From assembly GCA_005883905.1 (NCBI GenBank), contig VAYD01000187.1, forward strand, positions 441 through 9,246: a DNA stretch of 8,806 bases, read 5' to 3'. Position numbers and translations under genes: made by a program. Shown piece by piece: positions 1 through 6,480 of the stretch. This DNA is from Actinomycetota bacterium (GTDB lineage Bacteria; Actinomycetota; Thermoleophilia; Solirubrobacterales; Solirubrobacteraceae). Every line of letters starts with the position of its first letter. The first letter of the stretch is position 1. A model generated the notes under the pieces. That model saw only the letters and a program-made list of their open reading frames with translations, was not told where the DNA came from and searched no databases.

Positions 1-79
1 ACAGCGCGTCGGCGAGGAAGCGATCGCCGGCGTGCCGGCGCTCGCCGAAGTACGTGGTGACTTTGAGCAGGTCGGTCAC
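1..79 (-). CDS. DUF190 family protein, N-terminal part only
   Basis: Only the first 26 codons are inside the window; the gene runs off the left edge. The start is GTG at 79-77, which overlaps the TGA stop of the upstream crcB in a GTGA arrangement, so translation is probably coupled. The visible peptide starts VTDLLKVTTYFGER and continues to FLADAL, which is the typical opening of DUF190 proteins. These are small cytoplasmic alpha/beta proteins often encoded next to crcB. Their role is not established; involvement in fluoride resistance or in regulating the channel is inferred from this gene association. It is the third gene of the crcB-crcB-DUF190 operon. The family call rests on a short stretch plus the neighbours. 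Confidence 0.75.
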   Translation of the reverse strand, partial: MTDLLKVTTYFGERRHAGDRFLADAL

Positions 80-441
80 AACTGGTCCCCGATCAGGCGG
101 CCGAGCGCGACCGCCCCGAGCCCGACCGCGAGGCTGAACGCCGCGTTGGCGAGCGCGCCCCGGGTCTCGCCCTCCTCGCTCAGGCGCTGCGTCTCGAACA
201 TCCAGGTCGAGAAGGTGGTGAACGAGCCGAGCGTCGCGCCGCCCGCGAGGACGAGCGCGTTGCCGCGCAGCGACACGCCCGCGAGCAGCCCGAGCAGGAA
301 CGCGCCGCCGACATTGACGGCGAGCGTGCCGAGCGGCAGGTCGCGCCCGGTGCGCGCGCTGACCGCGCCGTCGAGCAGGAATCGCGCGATCGCGCCGGCG
401 CCGCCCAGGAGCGCCACGCCGATCCAGGCCACGGCGCTCAC
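76..441 (-). CDS. crcB: CrcB/Fluc fluoride channel subunit (downstream copy)
   Basis: A 121-residue membrane protein of the CrcB/Fluc family, which exports fluoride across the cytoplasmic membrane as an antiparallel dimer. The family length is about 110-130 residues. Visible hallmarks are the helix-1 pattern GGAGAIAR with Arg20, the helix-2 pattern GTLAVNVGG with the pore Asn43, and the helix-3 break GSFTTFST at residues 72-79, which in characterised Flucs holds the structural sodium ion. Phe77 matches the first Phe-box residue, but the second position, three residues later, is Trp80 rather than Phe. The start is GTG at 441-439, overlapping the TGA of the upstream crcB. Two different crcB genes in tandem suggest a heterodimeric channel. 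No fluoride riboswitch can be seen; there is no room for one between the operon and the divergent transporter. Confidence 0.93.
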   Translation of the reverse strand: MSAVAWIGVALLGGAGAIARFLLDGAVSARTGRDLPLGTLAVNVGGAFLLGLLAGVSLRGNALVLAGGATLGSFTTFSTWMFETQRLSEEGETRGALANAAFSLAVGLGAVALGRLIGDQL

Positions 442-836
442 GCGATCGTCCTGACCCTGCGCACGAGCGCGCTCGCCAGCTGCACGCAGGCATAGCCGAG
501 GGCGATGCTCGTGGCCGCGTACCCGTGCGCGTCGAGCATCCGCAGCAGCTCGAGCTGCATCGTCGAGAACGTCGTCAGCGCGCCGCAGAATCCCGTCCCC
601 AGCAGCGGCCGGCGGTAGGCCGACAGCGGCAGCCGCTCCTGCAGCCGCGTCACGGCGTAGCCGAGCACCAGCGCACCGGCCATGTTGACCGCGAACGTGA
701 CCCAGGGCCAGGACGTGGTCCCGCTCGTGTAGCTGCGTGCGAGCGCCACGCGCAGCAGCGCGCCCGCTGCGCCGCCCACGGCGATGGCGAGGAGCTCATG
801 GCGATCGGGGCGCGGCACGCGCGAATCCTGGACCAT
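438..836 (-). CDS. crcB: CrcB/Fluc fluoride channel subunit (upstream copy)
   Basis: First gene of the fluoride operon, 132 residues from the ATG at 836-834. It shows the CrcB signature: GGAAGALLR in helix 1 (Arg29), VTFAVNMAG with the pore Asn51, and GFCGALTTFST at 82-92. Phe90 fits the first Phe-box position; the second is Met93 instead of Phe. It is clearly diverged from the downstream copy, so the pair is probably the two halves of a heterodimer rather than a recent duplication. The start is uncertain. The ATG at 836 has only GGGGA directly before it, whereas a GTG at 818 has AGGA seven bases upstream and would give 126 residues that still include helix 1. The next gene overlaps by four bases (GTGA), which suggests coupled, matched synthesis of the two subunits. 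Confidence 0.92.
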   Translation of the reverse strand: MVQDSRVPRPDRHELLAIAVGGAAGALLRVALARSYTSGTTSWPWVTFAVNMAGALVLGYAVTRLQERLPLSAYRRPLLGTGFCGALTTFSTMQLELLRMLDAHGYAATSIALGYACVQLASALVRRVRTIA

Positions 837-845
837 TCCCCGGCG

Positions 846-2048
846 GTGACGACCCAGGCCCCCAACCGACTGACCCCGATGCGGTTCGTGATCGCCTTCG
901 GCCTGATCAGCGCGCTCGGCGACTTCGTCTACGAGGGCGCGCGCAGCATCACGGGCCCCTACCTGGCGACGTTCGGCGCGAGCGCGGCGCTGGTCGGGTT
1001 CATCACGGGCGCCGGCGAGGCGGTCGCGCTGGTGTTCCGCTTCTGGACCGGCAAGCTGTCGGACCGCACGCAGCAACATTGGACGCAGAGCATCGCCGGC
1101 TATGCGATGACGATGGTCTCCGTGCCTCTGATGGCGGTTGCGTGGACGCTGTGGCCGGCGGCGGTGCTCACGATCACCGAGCGGTTCGGCAAAGCGGTGC
1201 GCACGCCGGCGCGGGACACGATGCTCGCGCAGGCGAGCGTCGACATCGGGCGCGGGCACGCGTTCGCGGTCCACGAGGCACTCGACCAGAGCGGCGCGTT
1301 CGTCGGCCCGCTCGTCGTCGCGCTCGCGATTGCGCTTGGCGGCGGCTCTCGGTGGGGCTTCGCGATCCTCGTGGTCCCGGGCATCGCCGCGATGTTCGTG
1401 ATCTTCCGCCTGCGCCGCGCCGTCCCGGCGCCCGAGGCCTATGAGCACGCGGCGCAGGCACGCCGGAAGGATCTCGAGCTCGAGCCGTCGCACCTGCCCG
1501 CGCGCTTCTGGTGGTACGCGGGATATACGTCGCTGAACATGCTCGGCTTCGCGACGTTCGCCGTGCTCGCCTATCACCTGCAGGTGCAGCACGTGGTCAA
1601 GGAGGCGGTGATCCCGATCGTCTACGCGGTGGCGATGGGCATGGCCGCGCTCGGCGCGCTCGGCTCGGGCCGGCTGTATGACCGCATCGGGCTGCGCGGG
1701 CTGGTCGTCGTGCCGCTGCTCACGGCGATCGTGCCGTTCCTCTCGTTCTCGACCATGCCCGCGGTGATCTGGATCGGCGCCGCGGTCTGGGGGCTCGGGC
1801 TCGGCATGCACGAGAGCACGATGCGCGCCGCGGTCGCCGACCTGGTGCCGCCCAGCCGGCGCGGTGCGGGCTACGGGACGTTCACCGCGATCTACGGGCT
1901 GACCTGGATGGCGGGCGGGACGCTGTTCGGCGTCCTGTACGGCCACTCCGTCGGCTCGGTCGAGATCTTCGTGGTGATCACGCAGGTCGTCGCGCTGATC
2001 GCGTTCGTGCCGGTGGCGCTCGGCTCAGGCGGCCGGCGCGGGCTCTGA
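846..2048 (+). CDS. Major facilitator superfamily (MFS) transporter
   Basis: A polytopic membrane protein of 400 residues from GTG 846, a normal MFS length with about 12 hydrophobic segments. The motif-A-like loop GKLSDR is at 69-74 and its second-half counterpart GRLYDRIGLR at 275-284. ERFGKAVRTPARD at 112-124 is a signature of one poorly characterised MFS branch. A charged cytoplasmic linker lies around 188-215 between the two halves. The substrate cannot be read from the sequence. The start is ambiguous: ATG 798 has GAGG five bases upstream but would overlap the conserved first helix of the divergent crcB by 39 bases; GTG 846 avoids this but has no clear ribosome site; ATG 879 would trim the tail before helix 1. 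Its last 24 bases overlap the end of the convergent PLP enzyme gene. Confidence 0.88.
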   Translation: MTTQAPNRLTPMRFVIAFGLISALGDFVYEGARSITGPYLATFGASAALVGFITGAGEAVALVFRFWTGKLSDRTQQHWTQSIAGYAMTMVSVPLMAVAWTLWPAAVLTITERFGKAVRTPARDTMLAQASVDIGRGHAFAVHEALDQSGAFVGPLVVALAIALGGGSRWGFAILVVPGIAAMFVIFRLRRAVPAPEAYEHAAQARRKDLELEPSHLPARFWWYAGYTSLNMLGFATFAVLAYHLQVQHVVKEAVIPIVYAVAMGMAALGALGSGRLYDRIGLRGLVVVPLLTAIVPFLSFSTMPAVIWIGAAVWGLGLGMHESTMRAAVADLVPPSRRGAGYGTFTAIYGLTWMAGGTLFGVLYGHSVGSVEIFVVITQVVALIAFVPVALGSGGRRGL

Positions 2049-3110
2049 TCCGCCCGCGATTCGCCGGAACGACTCCGGGTCGGTCGGGGCCTCCGTGCAG
2101 ATCGCCAGCGCGACCGGGCTCGCCGAGACGCCGAGGCGCGACCAGCTGTCGTCACCCCAGTCCTCGCGCAGCGCGACCAGACCCGCCACGCCGGCGGCGC
2201 CGGTCTCGCCGCATGTCAGCCGGTCGTCGAGCAGGGTGCGGACCGCCGTCCCGACGGCGTCGTCGTCGACCGCGCAGAACGCGTCGACGCCGGCCCGCAG
2301 ATCCGGTAGCGCGATCGGCGACACGGAGCCGCAGTTCAGCCCGACCATCACCGAGTCGTGCGGCCCGGGTGCACGGGCGTCCTCGCCGTCGCGCACAGCG
2401 CGCAGCGCGCAGTCGGCGTCGGCAGGCTCGACGCCGAGCACGAACCGGCCCGGCCCGGCCAGCGCGCGCACCGTCGCGGACGCGAGCGCGCCGACGCCGA
2501 TCTGGACCGTCACGAGCTCGAACGGCTCGAGGAGCTGGTGCTCGAGCTCGGCGAAGATCGTCCCGTACCCGTCGGCGACCCACGCCGGCACGTCGTGGTA
2601 GCCGGGCCACGAGGTGTCGGAGATGACCAGCGCGTCGTCGGAGGCCATCGCCGCCGACGCGGCGACGGCGTCGTCGTAGTCGCCGTGGACGATGTCGACC
2701 GCTGCGCCCTCGCCCGTGAGCGCGCTGACGCGCGCGAGCGCCATGTCGTCGGGCACGAAGATCCGCGCCTGCAGGCCGAGCAGCCGCGCCATGTGCGCGA
2801 CGGCGCGCCCATGGTTGCCGTCCGTCGCGGCGACGAGCGTCAGGTCGCCCAGCTGCTCGGCGAGCGACTGCAGTCGCCCGAAGGTCGCCACCGGCTCATC
2901 GAGCCCGGCGCACGCGCTGAGGGCGCGGCACGTCGCCCACGACGCGCCGAGCACCTTGAACGACGGCAGGCCGAAGCGCTCGACCTCGAGCTTGACGAAC
3001 AGCCGGTCCAGCCCGAGCGACGCCGCGGTCTCGGGCGCCGGCGCCAGCCGCGTCGGCGCGTAGCCGGGCATCGTCATGTGGAAGCGCGTGGCGCGCGCGT
3101 CGCGCGGCAT
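2025..3110 (-). CDS. Diaminopropionate ammonia-lyase-like PLP-dependent enzyme
   Basis: A fold-type II PLP enzyme of 361 residues, slightly shorter than E. coli diaminopropionate ammonia-lyase (about 398). That enzyme converts 2,3-diaminopropionate to pyruvate and two ammonia. The order of motifs fits: PGYAPTRL near the N-terminus, the PLP-binding lysine K52 in SFKVLGAS, ATDGNHG at 95-101, DTSWPGY with D165, a Gly-rich phosphate-binding segment IGVGALASA near 204-212, and CGETGAAGVAGL at 300-311. D97 and D165 line up with the two catalytic aspartates of the E. coli enzyme by motif and by spacing from the lysine. A related amino-acid ammonia-lyase or dehydratase is possible. The ATG at 3110 is chosen because the residues before PGYAP look family-like; the bases just upstream (GAGGGAGA) give a close ribosome site. 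It diverges from the FAD oxidoreductase gene. Confidence 0.85.
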   Translation of the reverse strand: MPRDARATRFHMTMPGYAPTRLAPAPETAASLGLDRLFVKLEVERFGLPSFKVLGASWATCRALSACAGLDEPVATFGRLQSLAEQLGDLTLVAATDGNHGRAVAHMARLLGLQARIFVPDDMALARVSALTGEGAAVDIVHGDYDDAVAASAAMASDDALVISDTSWPGYHDVPAWVADGYGTIFAELEHQLLEPFELVTVQIGVGALASATVRALAGPGRFVLGVEPADADCALRAVRDGEDARAPGPHDSVMVGLNCGSVSPIALPDLRAGVDAFCAVDDDAVGTAVRTLLDDRLTCGETGAAGVAGLVALREDWGDDSWSRLGVSASPVALAICTEAPTDPESFRRIAGGSEPAPAA

Positions 3111-3136
3111 TCTCCCTCAGGCTTGGAGTCCGAGAC

Positions 3137-4645
3137 GTGATCGATGTCGTTGTCATCGGAGCAGGGCCCAACGGGCTCGTCGCGGCGAACGTGCTGGCCG
3201 ACCACGGGCTGCAGGTCGTCGTGTTCGAGGCGCAGGACGAGCCCGGCGGGGCGGTGCGCTCGGCGCAGGTCACGCTGCCCGGCTACGAGCACGACCTGTT
3301 CAGCGCGTTCTATCCGCTCGCGGCCGCGTCGCCGGCGATCCGCGGCCTCGCGCTCGAGGAGCACGGGCTCGTCTGGCGCCGGTCGCCGCTCGTGCTCGCC
3401 CACCCGACCGTCGAGGGGCCGACCGTGCTGCTGTCCACGGACGTCGACGCCACCGCGGCCTCGCTCGACGCGTTCGCAGCGGGCGACGGCGACCGCTGGC
3501 GTGCGCTGTACAAGCGCTGGTTGCGGATCGCCGAGCCGTTCATGGACGCGTTCGTCACGCCGTTCCCGCCCCTGCGCGCGGGCGCCCGGCTCGGGCCACG
3601 CGGCGTGGTCGAGCTCGCTCGGCTCGGCCTGCCGTCGGTCCGCCGGCTCGCGACCGCGCACTTCCGCGGCGCGGGCGGGCCGCTGCTGCTCACCGGCAAC
3701 GCGCTGCATGCCGACTTCACGCCGGACTCGCCCGGCAGCGCTCTGTTCGGCCTGCTGCTGACCGCGCTCGGCCAGCAGCACGGATTCCCAGTCCCCGAGG
3801 GCGGCGCCGGCCGCCTGACCGGCGCGCTGGTGCGGCGGCTCGAGTCGCGCGGCGGGCGAGTCGTGTGCGGCAGCCGCGTGGCGAGCGTCGTCATCCGCGG
3901 CGGGCGCGCGGCCGGGGTGCGGCTCGCCCACGGCCACGAGGAGCAGGCGGCGCGCGGCGTCATCGCGGACACCGGCGCGCCGCAGCTCTACCTCGGGCTG
4001 GTCGGGCGCGAGCACCTCCCGGCGCGCGTGCGGCTCGGCCTGCGGCGCTTCCGCTACGACGACGCGACGGTCAAGGTCGACTGGGCGCTGACGGCGCCGA
4101 TCCCGTGGGCCGATCCGGCGATCGGCCAGGCGGGCACGGTGCACGTCGGCGCGAGCATGGAGCTGCTCGGCGCGGCCGCTGAGGACCTCGAGCGCGGGCG
4201 GATCCCCTACCGCCCGTTCCTGGTCCTGGGCCAGTACGCCGCGGCCGACCCGACGCGCGCGCCGCCGGGCGCGGACAGCGCGTGGGCATACATGCACGTG
4301 CCGCAGGGCGCCACGCCCGATCTCGAGCACCTCGCCGAGCGCATCGAGTCCGAGATCGAGCGCCTCGCGCCCGGCTTTCGCGACCGGATCGCCGCGCGCC
4401 GCCTCGCCGGCCCGCGCGAGCTCGAAGCCGCCGACGCGAACCTCGTCGGCGGAGCGATCAACGGCGGCACCGCGAAGCTGCGCCAGCAGCTCTTCCTCCG
4501 GCCGGTCCCGGGCCTCGCCAGGCCGGAAACCGGGATCCGCGGCCTCTACCTCGGCTCGGCGTCCGCGCACCCCGGTGGTGGCGTCCACGGCGCCCCGGGC
4601 GCGATCGCGGCGCGCGCGCTGCTGGCCCGCGAGCGCCTGCGGTGA
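3137..4645 (+). CDS. Phytoene dehydrogenase-like FAD-dependent oxidoreductase
   Basis: A 502-residue flavoprotein of the amine oxidase/phytoene desaturase group. It opens with the dinucleotide-binding motif VVIGAGPNGLVAANVLA (GAGPNG at 8-13), the end-of-strand acidic residue at E31, and EPGGAVRS, which contacts FAD in this family. The C-terminal FAD motif GLYLGSASAHPGGGVHGAPG lies near 469-488. This matches the COG1233-like branch widespread in actinobacteria. Most members have no known substrate, and no carotenoid genes lie nearby, so a carotenoid role should not be assumed. The GTG start at 3137 has GGAG eight bases upstream. The start sits 26 bases from the divergent PLP enzyme start, so any promoter must lie partly inside that gene. 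The gene ends 25 bases before the convergent MBL hydrolase gene, with a terminator hairpin between. Confidence 0.88.
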   Translation: MIDVVVIGAGPNGLVAANVLADHGLQVVVFEAQDEPGGAVRSAQVTLPGYEHDLFSAFYPLAAASPAIRGLALEEHGLVWRRSPLVLAHPTVEGPTVLLSTDVDATAASLDAFAAGDGDRWRALYKRWLRIAEPFMDAFVTPFPPLRAGARLGPRGVVELARLGLPSVRRLATAHFRGAGGPLLLTGNALHADFTPDSPGSALFGLLLTALGQQHGFPVPEGGAGRLTGALVRRLESRGGRVVCGSRVASVVIRGGRAAGVRLAHGHEEQAARGVIADTGAPQLYLGLVGREHLPARVRLGLRRFRYDDATVKVDWALTAPIPWADPAIGQAGTVHVGASMELLGAAAEDLERGRIPYRPFLVLGQYAAADPTRAPPGADSAWAYMHVPQGATPDLEHLAERIESEIERLAPGFRDRIAARRLAGPRELEAADANLVGGAINGGTAKLRQQLFLRPVPGLARPETGIRGLYLGSASAHPGGGVHGAPGAIAARALLARERLR

Positions 4646-4672
4646 GAATGAGGGGCCTGTCCCCTTTTTCTC
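4644..4672 (+). terminator. Hairpin with T-tract between two convergent genes
   Basis: AGGGG at 4651-4655 pairs with CCCCT at 4661-4665 around a CCTGT loop, followed by TTTTC. Flanking GAGAA at 4644-4648 can pair with TTCTC at 4668-4672, extending the stem across one G-U pair and one mismatch. On the plus strand this looks like an intrinsic terminator for the FAD oxidoreductase gene. On the minus strand the stem would follow the end of the MBL gene but lacks a U-tract. It is A/T-rich compared with its surroundings. Confidence 0.65.
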
Positions 4673-5534
4673 AGGCCGGCGCGGCGGTCAAGGCGACCTC
4701 GAGGCCCTCGCTGGCCATCGCGAGCATGCTCGGGTCCTCGCCGAGCTCGGCCCATCGCTCGCGCGCGACCTCGAGCAGCTCGTCGAGGTCGTCGTCGATG
4801 TGCGACGGGTCGTGGTGGAAGAGCAGCGTCTGGCGCACGGCACAGCGGTGCGCGAACTGCAGCGTGTGCGACAGCGCGGAGTGGCCCCAGCCCATGTGCG
4901 CCGGGTACTCGGCGTCTGTGTACTGGCAGTCGTGCAGCAGCAGGTCGACGTCGTGCCCGAGCGAGTAGCCCGAGATCCACTCCGGCTCGAGGCCGGCAAG
5001 ATCGCCGACGAGCGCAGGCTCGTGGTCGGGCAGGTAGCACAGCGAGGTGCCGGCGTCCTCGATCCGGAAGCCGAGCGTCGGCCCGCGATGCGTCACTGTC
5101 TCGGCGCGGATGCGCGCCGACCCGATGTCCCAGTGCGTCACAGGACAGTTGCGGAAGTCGAGCTGGCACGGCAGCTCGCGGACGTCGAGCGGTGTGAGTG
5201 GCGCTGAGAGGTAGCGCCCGATCCTGCTCTGCAGCGAGCGGCCCGGCGCCGACGGCCCCCAGATCGTCACCTGTCGGTCGGCGTGGAAGAGCGGCTCGAA
5301 GAACATCAGGCCCTGGATGTGGTCGAGGTGCAGGTGGCTGAGCACGATGTGGATGTGCCGGCCGTCGGCCCCCATCTCGGTCGGCAGGTTACGGATGCCG
5401 GTGCCCGCGTCGAGGATCACGTGCGTCCCATCGGACAGCGTCACCTGCACGCACGACGTGTTGCCGCCGTAGCGCACCATGTCCGCTCCCGGTGTGGGAA
5501 GCGATCCCCGGGCTCCCCACACCCGGACGACCAT
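4671..5534 (-). CDS. Metallo-beta-lactamase-fold hydrolase (possible phosphodiesterase)
   Basis: A soluble 287-residue MBL-fold metal-dependent hydrolase. The start reads VRVWGARGSLPTPG, then RYGGNTSCV near 21-29, both typical of a bacterial MBL branch annotated as cyclic-nucleotide phosphodiesterase-like or RNase Z-like. The metal site HxHxDH is intact as SHLHLDH (H67, H69, D71, H72). H149 in VTHRG, D202 in LLLHDCQY and H240/H241 in LFHHDPSH are good candidates for the remaining ligands. The C-terminus has a short acidic helix near 246-262. The ATG at 5534 shares its A with the TGA stop of the PAS gene (TGATG), so the two are almost certainly co-translated. The reading frame stays open further upstream, but that part is a shadow of the PAS gene. 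The true substrate is not evident. Confidence 0.9.
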   Translation of the reverse strand: MVVRVWGARGSLPTPGADMVRYGGNTSCVQVTLSDGTHVILDAGTGIRNLPTEMGADGRHIHIVLSHLHLDHIQGLMFFEPLFHADRQVTIWGPSAPGRSLQSRIGRYLSAPLTPLDVRELPCQLDFRNCPVTHWDIGSARIRAETVTHRGPTLGFRIEDAGTSLCYLPDHEPALVGDLAGLEPEWISGYSLGHDVDLLLHDCQYTDAEYPAHMGWGHSALSHTLQFAHRCAVRQTLLFHHDPSHIDDDLDELLEVARERWAELGEDPSMLAMASEGLEVALTAAPA

Positions 5535-5881
5535 CAGCTCGCCACGCTCCAGAAGATCGCGATGGCCCCGCTGCGGCCCTCGTGTCCGACAATCGGAAAC
5601 GCCGTCGCCTCGATCGTCTGCACCTCGCCGGTGGCCGCGCGGATCCGCAGCGCGCGATGCGCCGGGCGGCCTTCGATCAACGCGATCCCGAGCGGCAGCT
5701 CGTCGAGCGGAACGTCCTCCCCTTCGATTCCCACCGGATCGAACCGGCCCGCCCACTCCTCCGCCGCCATCGGCCCGGCCTCCTCGAAGCCGACGCCGAG
5801 CAGCTCGGCGGCCGCCTCGTTGTAGAAGACGAGCGTCCCGTCGAGCCCGACAAGGAACGCGGGCGTAGCGAGGTTCGACAC
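5534..5881 (-). CDS. Small PAS-domain protein, 5' end probably damaged
   Basis: A single PAS-like sensory domain of 115 residues from GTG 5881. LATPAFLVGLDGTLVFYNEAA at the start is a PAS opening strand and helix, and the domain closes with ATAFPIVGHEGRSGAIAIFW, a typical PAS end strand. There is no output domain, so it may act by binding its coupled partner, the MBL hydrolase, whose start overlaps its stop (TGATG). The homology-like frame continues upstream of the GTG (HPVEIILARGF), with no ATG, GTG or TTG before the TAG at 5941-5939. The usual start therefore appears to be lost. Either GTG 5881 is used, trimming a short N-terminal helix, or an unusual start such as ATA at 5929 is used. No clear ribosome site precedes GTG 5881. 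This coincides with the broken SARP gene immediately upstream. Confidence 0.75.
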   Translation of the reverse strand: MSNLATPAFLVGLDGTLVFYNEAAAELLGVGFEEAGPMAAEEWAGRFDPVGIEGEDVPLDELPLGIALIEGRPAHRALRIRAATGEVQTIEATAFPIVGHEGRSGAIAIFWSVAS

Positions 5882-5943
5882 GAAGCCGCGCGCAAGGATG
5901 ATCTCGACCGGGTGTTGAGCCGCAGGTATGTGGCAAACCTAAC

Positions 5944-6063
5944 CGAGGCGCGCCTCGCGTTCAGCAGCAGCACCGCCAGGAGGGCCCGCTGCTTGGCCCC
6001 GCCGAGGCCGACGGGAGCCCCGCCGTCGTCCGCCTCGAGCGGCCCCAAGAGCCGGAAATCCAT
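5944..6063 (-). pseudogene. Truncated N-terminus of a SARP/AfsR-type transcription regulator
   Basis: The ATG at 6063 opens MDFRLLGPLEADDGG, followed by LGGAKQRALLAVLLLNA. This is the standard first ~36-40 residues of SARP/BTAD regulators, the start of their winged-helix DNA-binding domain. In intact proteins it is followed by a conserved VVS..RLIDELWG segment and several hundred more residues. Here the resemblance stops after LLLNARR, and the frame continues as a shadow through the PAS gene to a stop at 5677. It cannot encode a working DNA-binding domain. The simplest reading is a deletion joining the regulator's 5' end to the beginning of the PAS gene, with the junction around 5920-5945. 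No ribosome site is visible. A TACTCT at 6077-6072, eight bases before the ATG, could be a -10 element for a leaderless start, but this is weak. Confidence 0.7.
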
Positions 6064-6074
6064 TGCGGTCAAGA

Positions 6075-6089
6075 GTAGGGTCGCCCTAC
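6075..6089. promoter_or_regulatory. Perfect 15-base palindrome between divergent starts
   Basis: GTAGGG-TCG-CCCTAC is a perfect 6-base inverted repeat with a 3-base spacer. It lies in the 44 bases separating the SARP remnant start (6063, minus) from the cupin start (6108, plus), seven bases before the cupin ribosome site. It could be an operator for a dimeric regulator, perhaps the lost one, or a hairpin in the cupin 5' leader that affects translation. Convincing -35/-10 pairs are not visible. Confidence 0.5.
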
Positions 6090-6107
6090 CGTCGAAAGGA
6101 AGAGACC

Positions 6108-6473
6108 ATGGCCGGTATCGAGTCGCGCAACTTCGATTCGCCTGACGAGACAAGGACTCCCGATAAGACGAAAGTCGACGTCGTCCGGATGGGCGGCACG
6201 ACCGTCGGCAGGTTCGCGTTCGAACCGGGTTGGAAGTGGTCGGAGTGCGTGAAGCCGGTCGCCGGCACCGACAGCTGCCAGGCGCGCCACGTGGGCGTCG
6301 TCTCTTCGGGCCGCCTGGCGATCAGCCACGACGACGGGACAGAGCTCGAGATCGGCCCCGGCGAGGCCTACATCATCGAACCGGGGCACGACGCGTGGGT
6401 CGTCGGCGACGACGGCTTCGTCGGCTATGAGTTCGAATCGCCGTCCGCCGAGATGTACGCGAAGCCGAGCTGA
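6108..6473 (+). CDS. Small single-domain cupin protein
   Basis: A 121-residue soluble protein with one cupin beta-barrel. The first cupin motif region is approximated by FAFEPGWKWSECVKP and the following HVGVVSSGRLAI, and the second motif by GPGEAYIIEPGHDAWVVGD. Of the usual metal ligands, the His in ARHVGVV and the His in PGHDAWV are visible, but the standard HxH pair of motif 1 is not. Metal binding is therefore uncertain, and ligand binding or a non-enzymatic role is possible. The ATG at 6108 is chosen over upstream in-frame codons because AAGGA at 6096-6100 sits seven bases before it. It is divergent from the truncated SARP regulator, so that regulator or its palindrome may once have controlled it. 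It ends seven bases before the convergent PLC-like gene. The function cannot be assigned more closely. Confidence 0.82.
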   Translation: MAGIESRNFDSPDETRTPDKTKVDVVRMGGTTVGRFAFEPGWKWSECVKPVAGTDSCQARHVGVVSSGRLAISHDDGTELEIGPGEAYIIEPGHDAWVVGDDGFVGYEFESPSAEMYAKPS

Positions 6474-6480
6474 CGCGCGG

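Noticed and set aside
32..454. Plus-strand 140-codon open frame opposite the first crcB
   Set aside because: Ser/Pro/Ala/Arg-rich shadow with no motifs; the minus strand carries the conserved CrcB signatures and coupled overlaps on both sides.
837..845. Fluoride riboswitch ahead of the crcB operon
   Set aside because: Only 9 bases separate the crcB and transporter starts, and I saw no riboswitch-like conserved core in the flanking coding sequence.
438..1946. Long minus-strand open frame opposite the MFS gene, in frame with the upstream crcB
   Set aside because: The part before the crcB start is Arg/His/Glu-rich with no helices or motifs, and the opposite strand encodes a clear MFS transporter. 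High GC removes stop codons from this antisense frame.
3074..4588. 504-codon minus-strand open frame opposite the FAD oxidoreductase
   Set aside because: Composition is Arg/Ala/Glu-rich without recognisable motifs, while the plus strand has clear FAD-binding motifs at both ends. It is a GC-bias shadow.
5534..5936. N-terminal extension of the MBL hydrolase upstream of 5534
   Set aside because: The frame is open, but the translation is Arg/Gly-rich shadow of the PAS gene. The MBL fold begins right at the ATG at 5534, which overlaps the PAS stop.
6063..6107. Upstream extension of the cupin protein to 6063
   Set aside because: The added residues would cover the palindrome and the ribosome site AAGGA, which sits at ideal spacing before the ATG at 6108.
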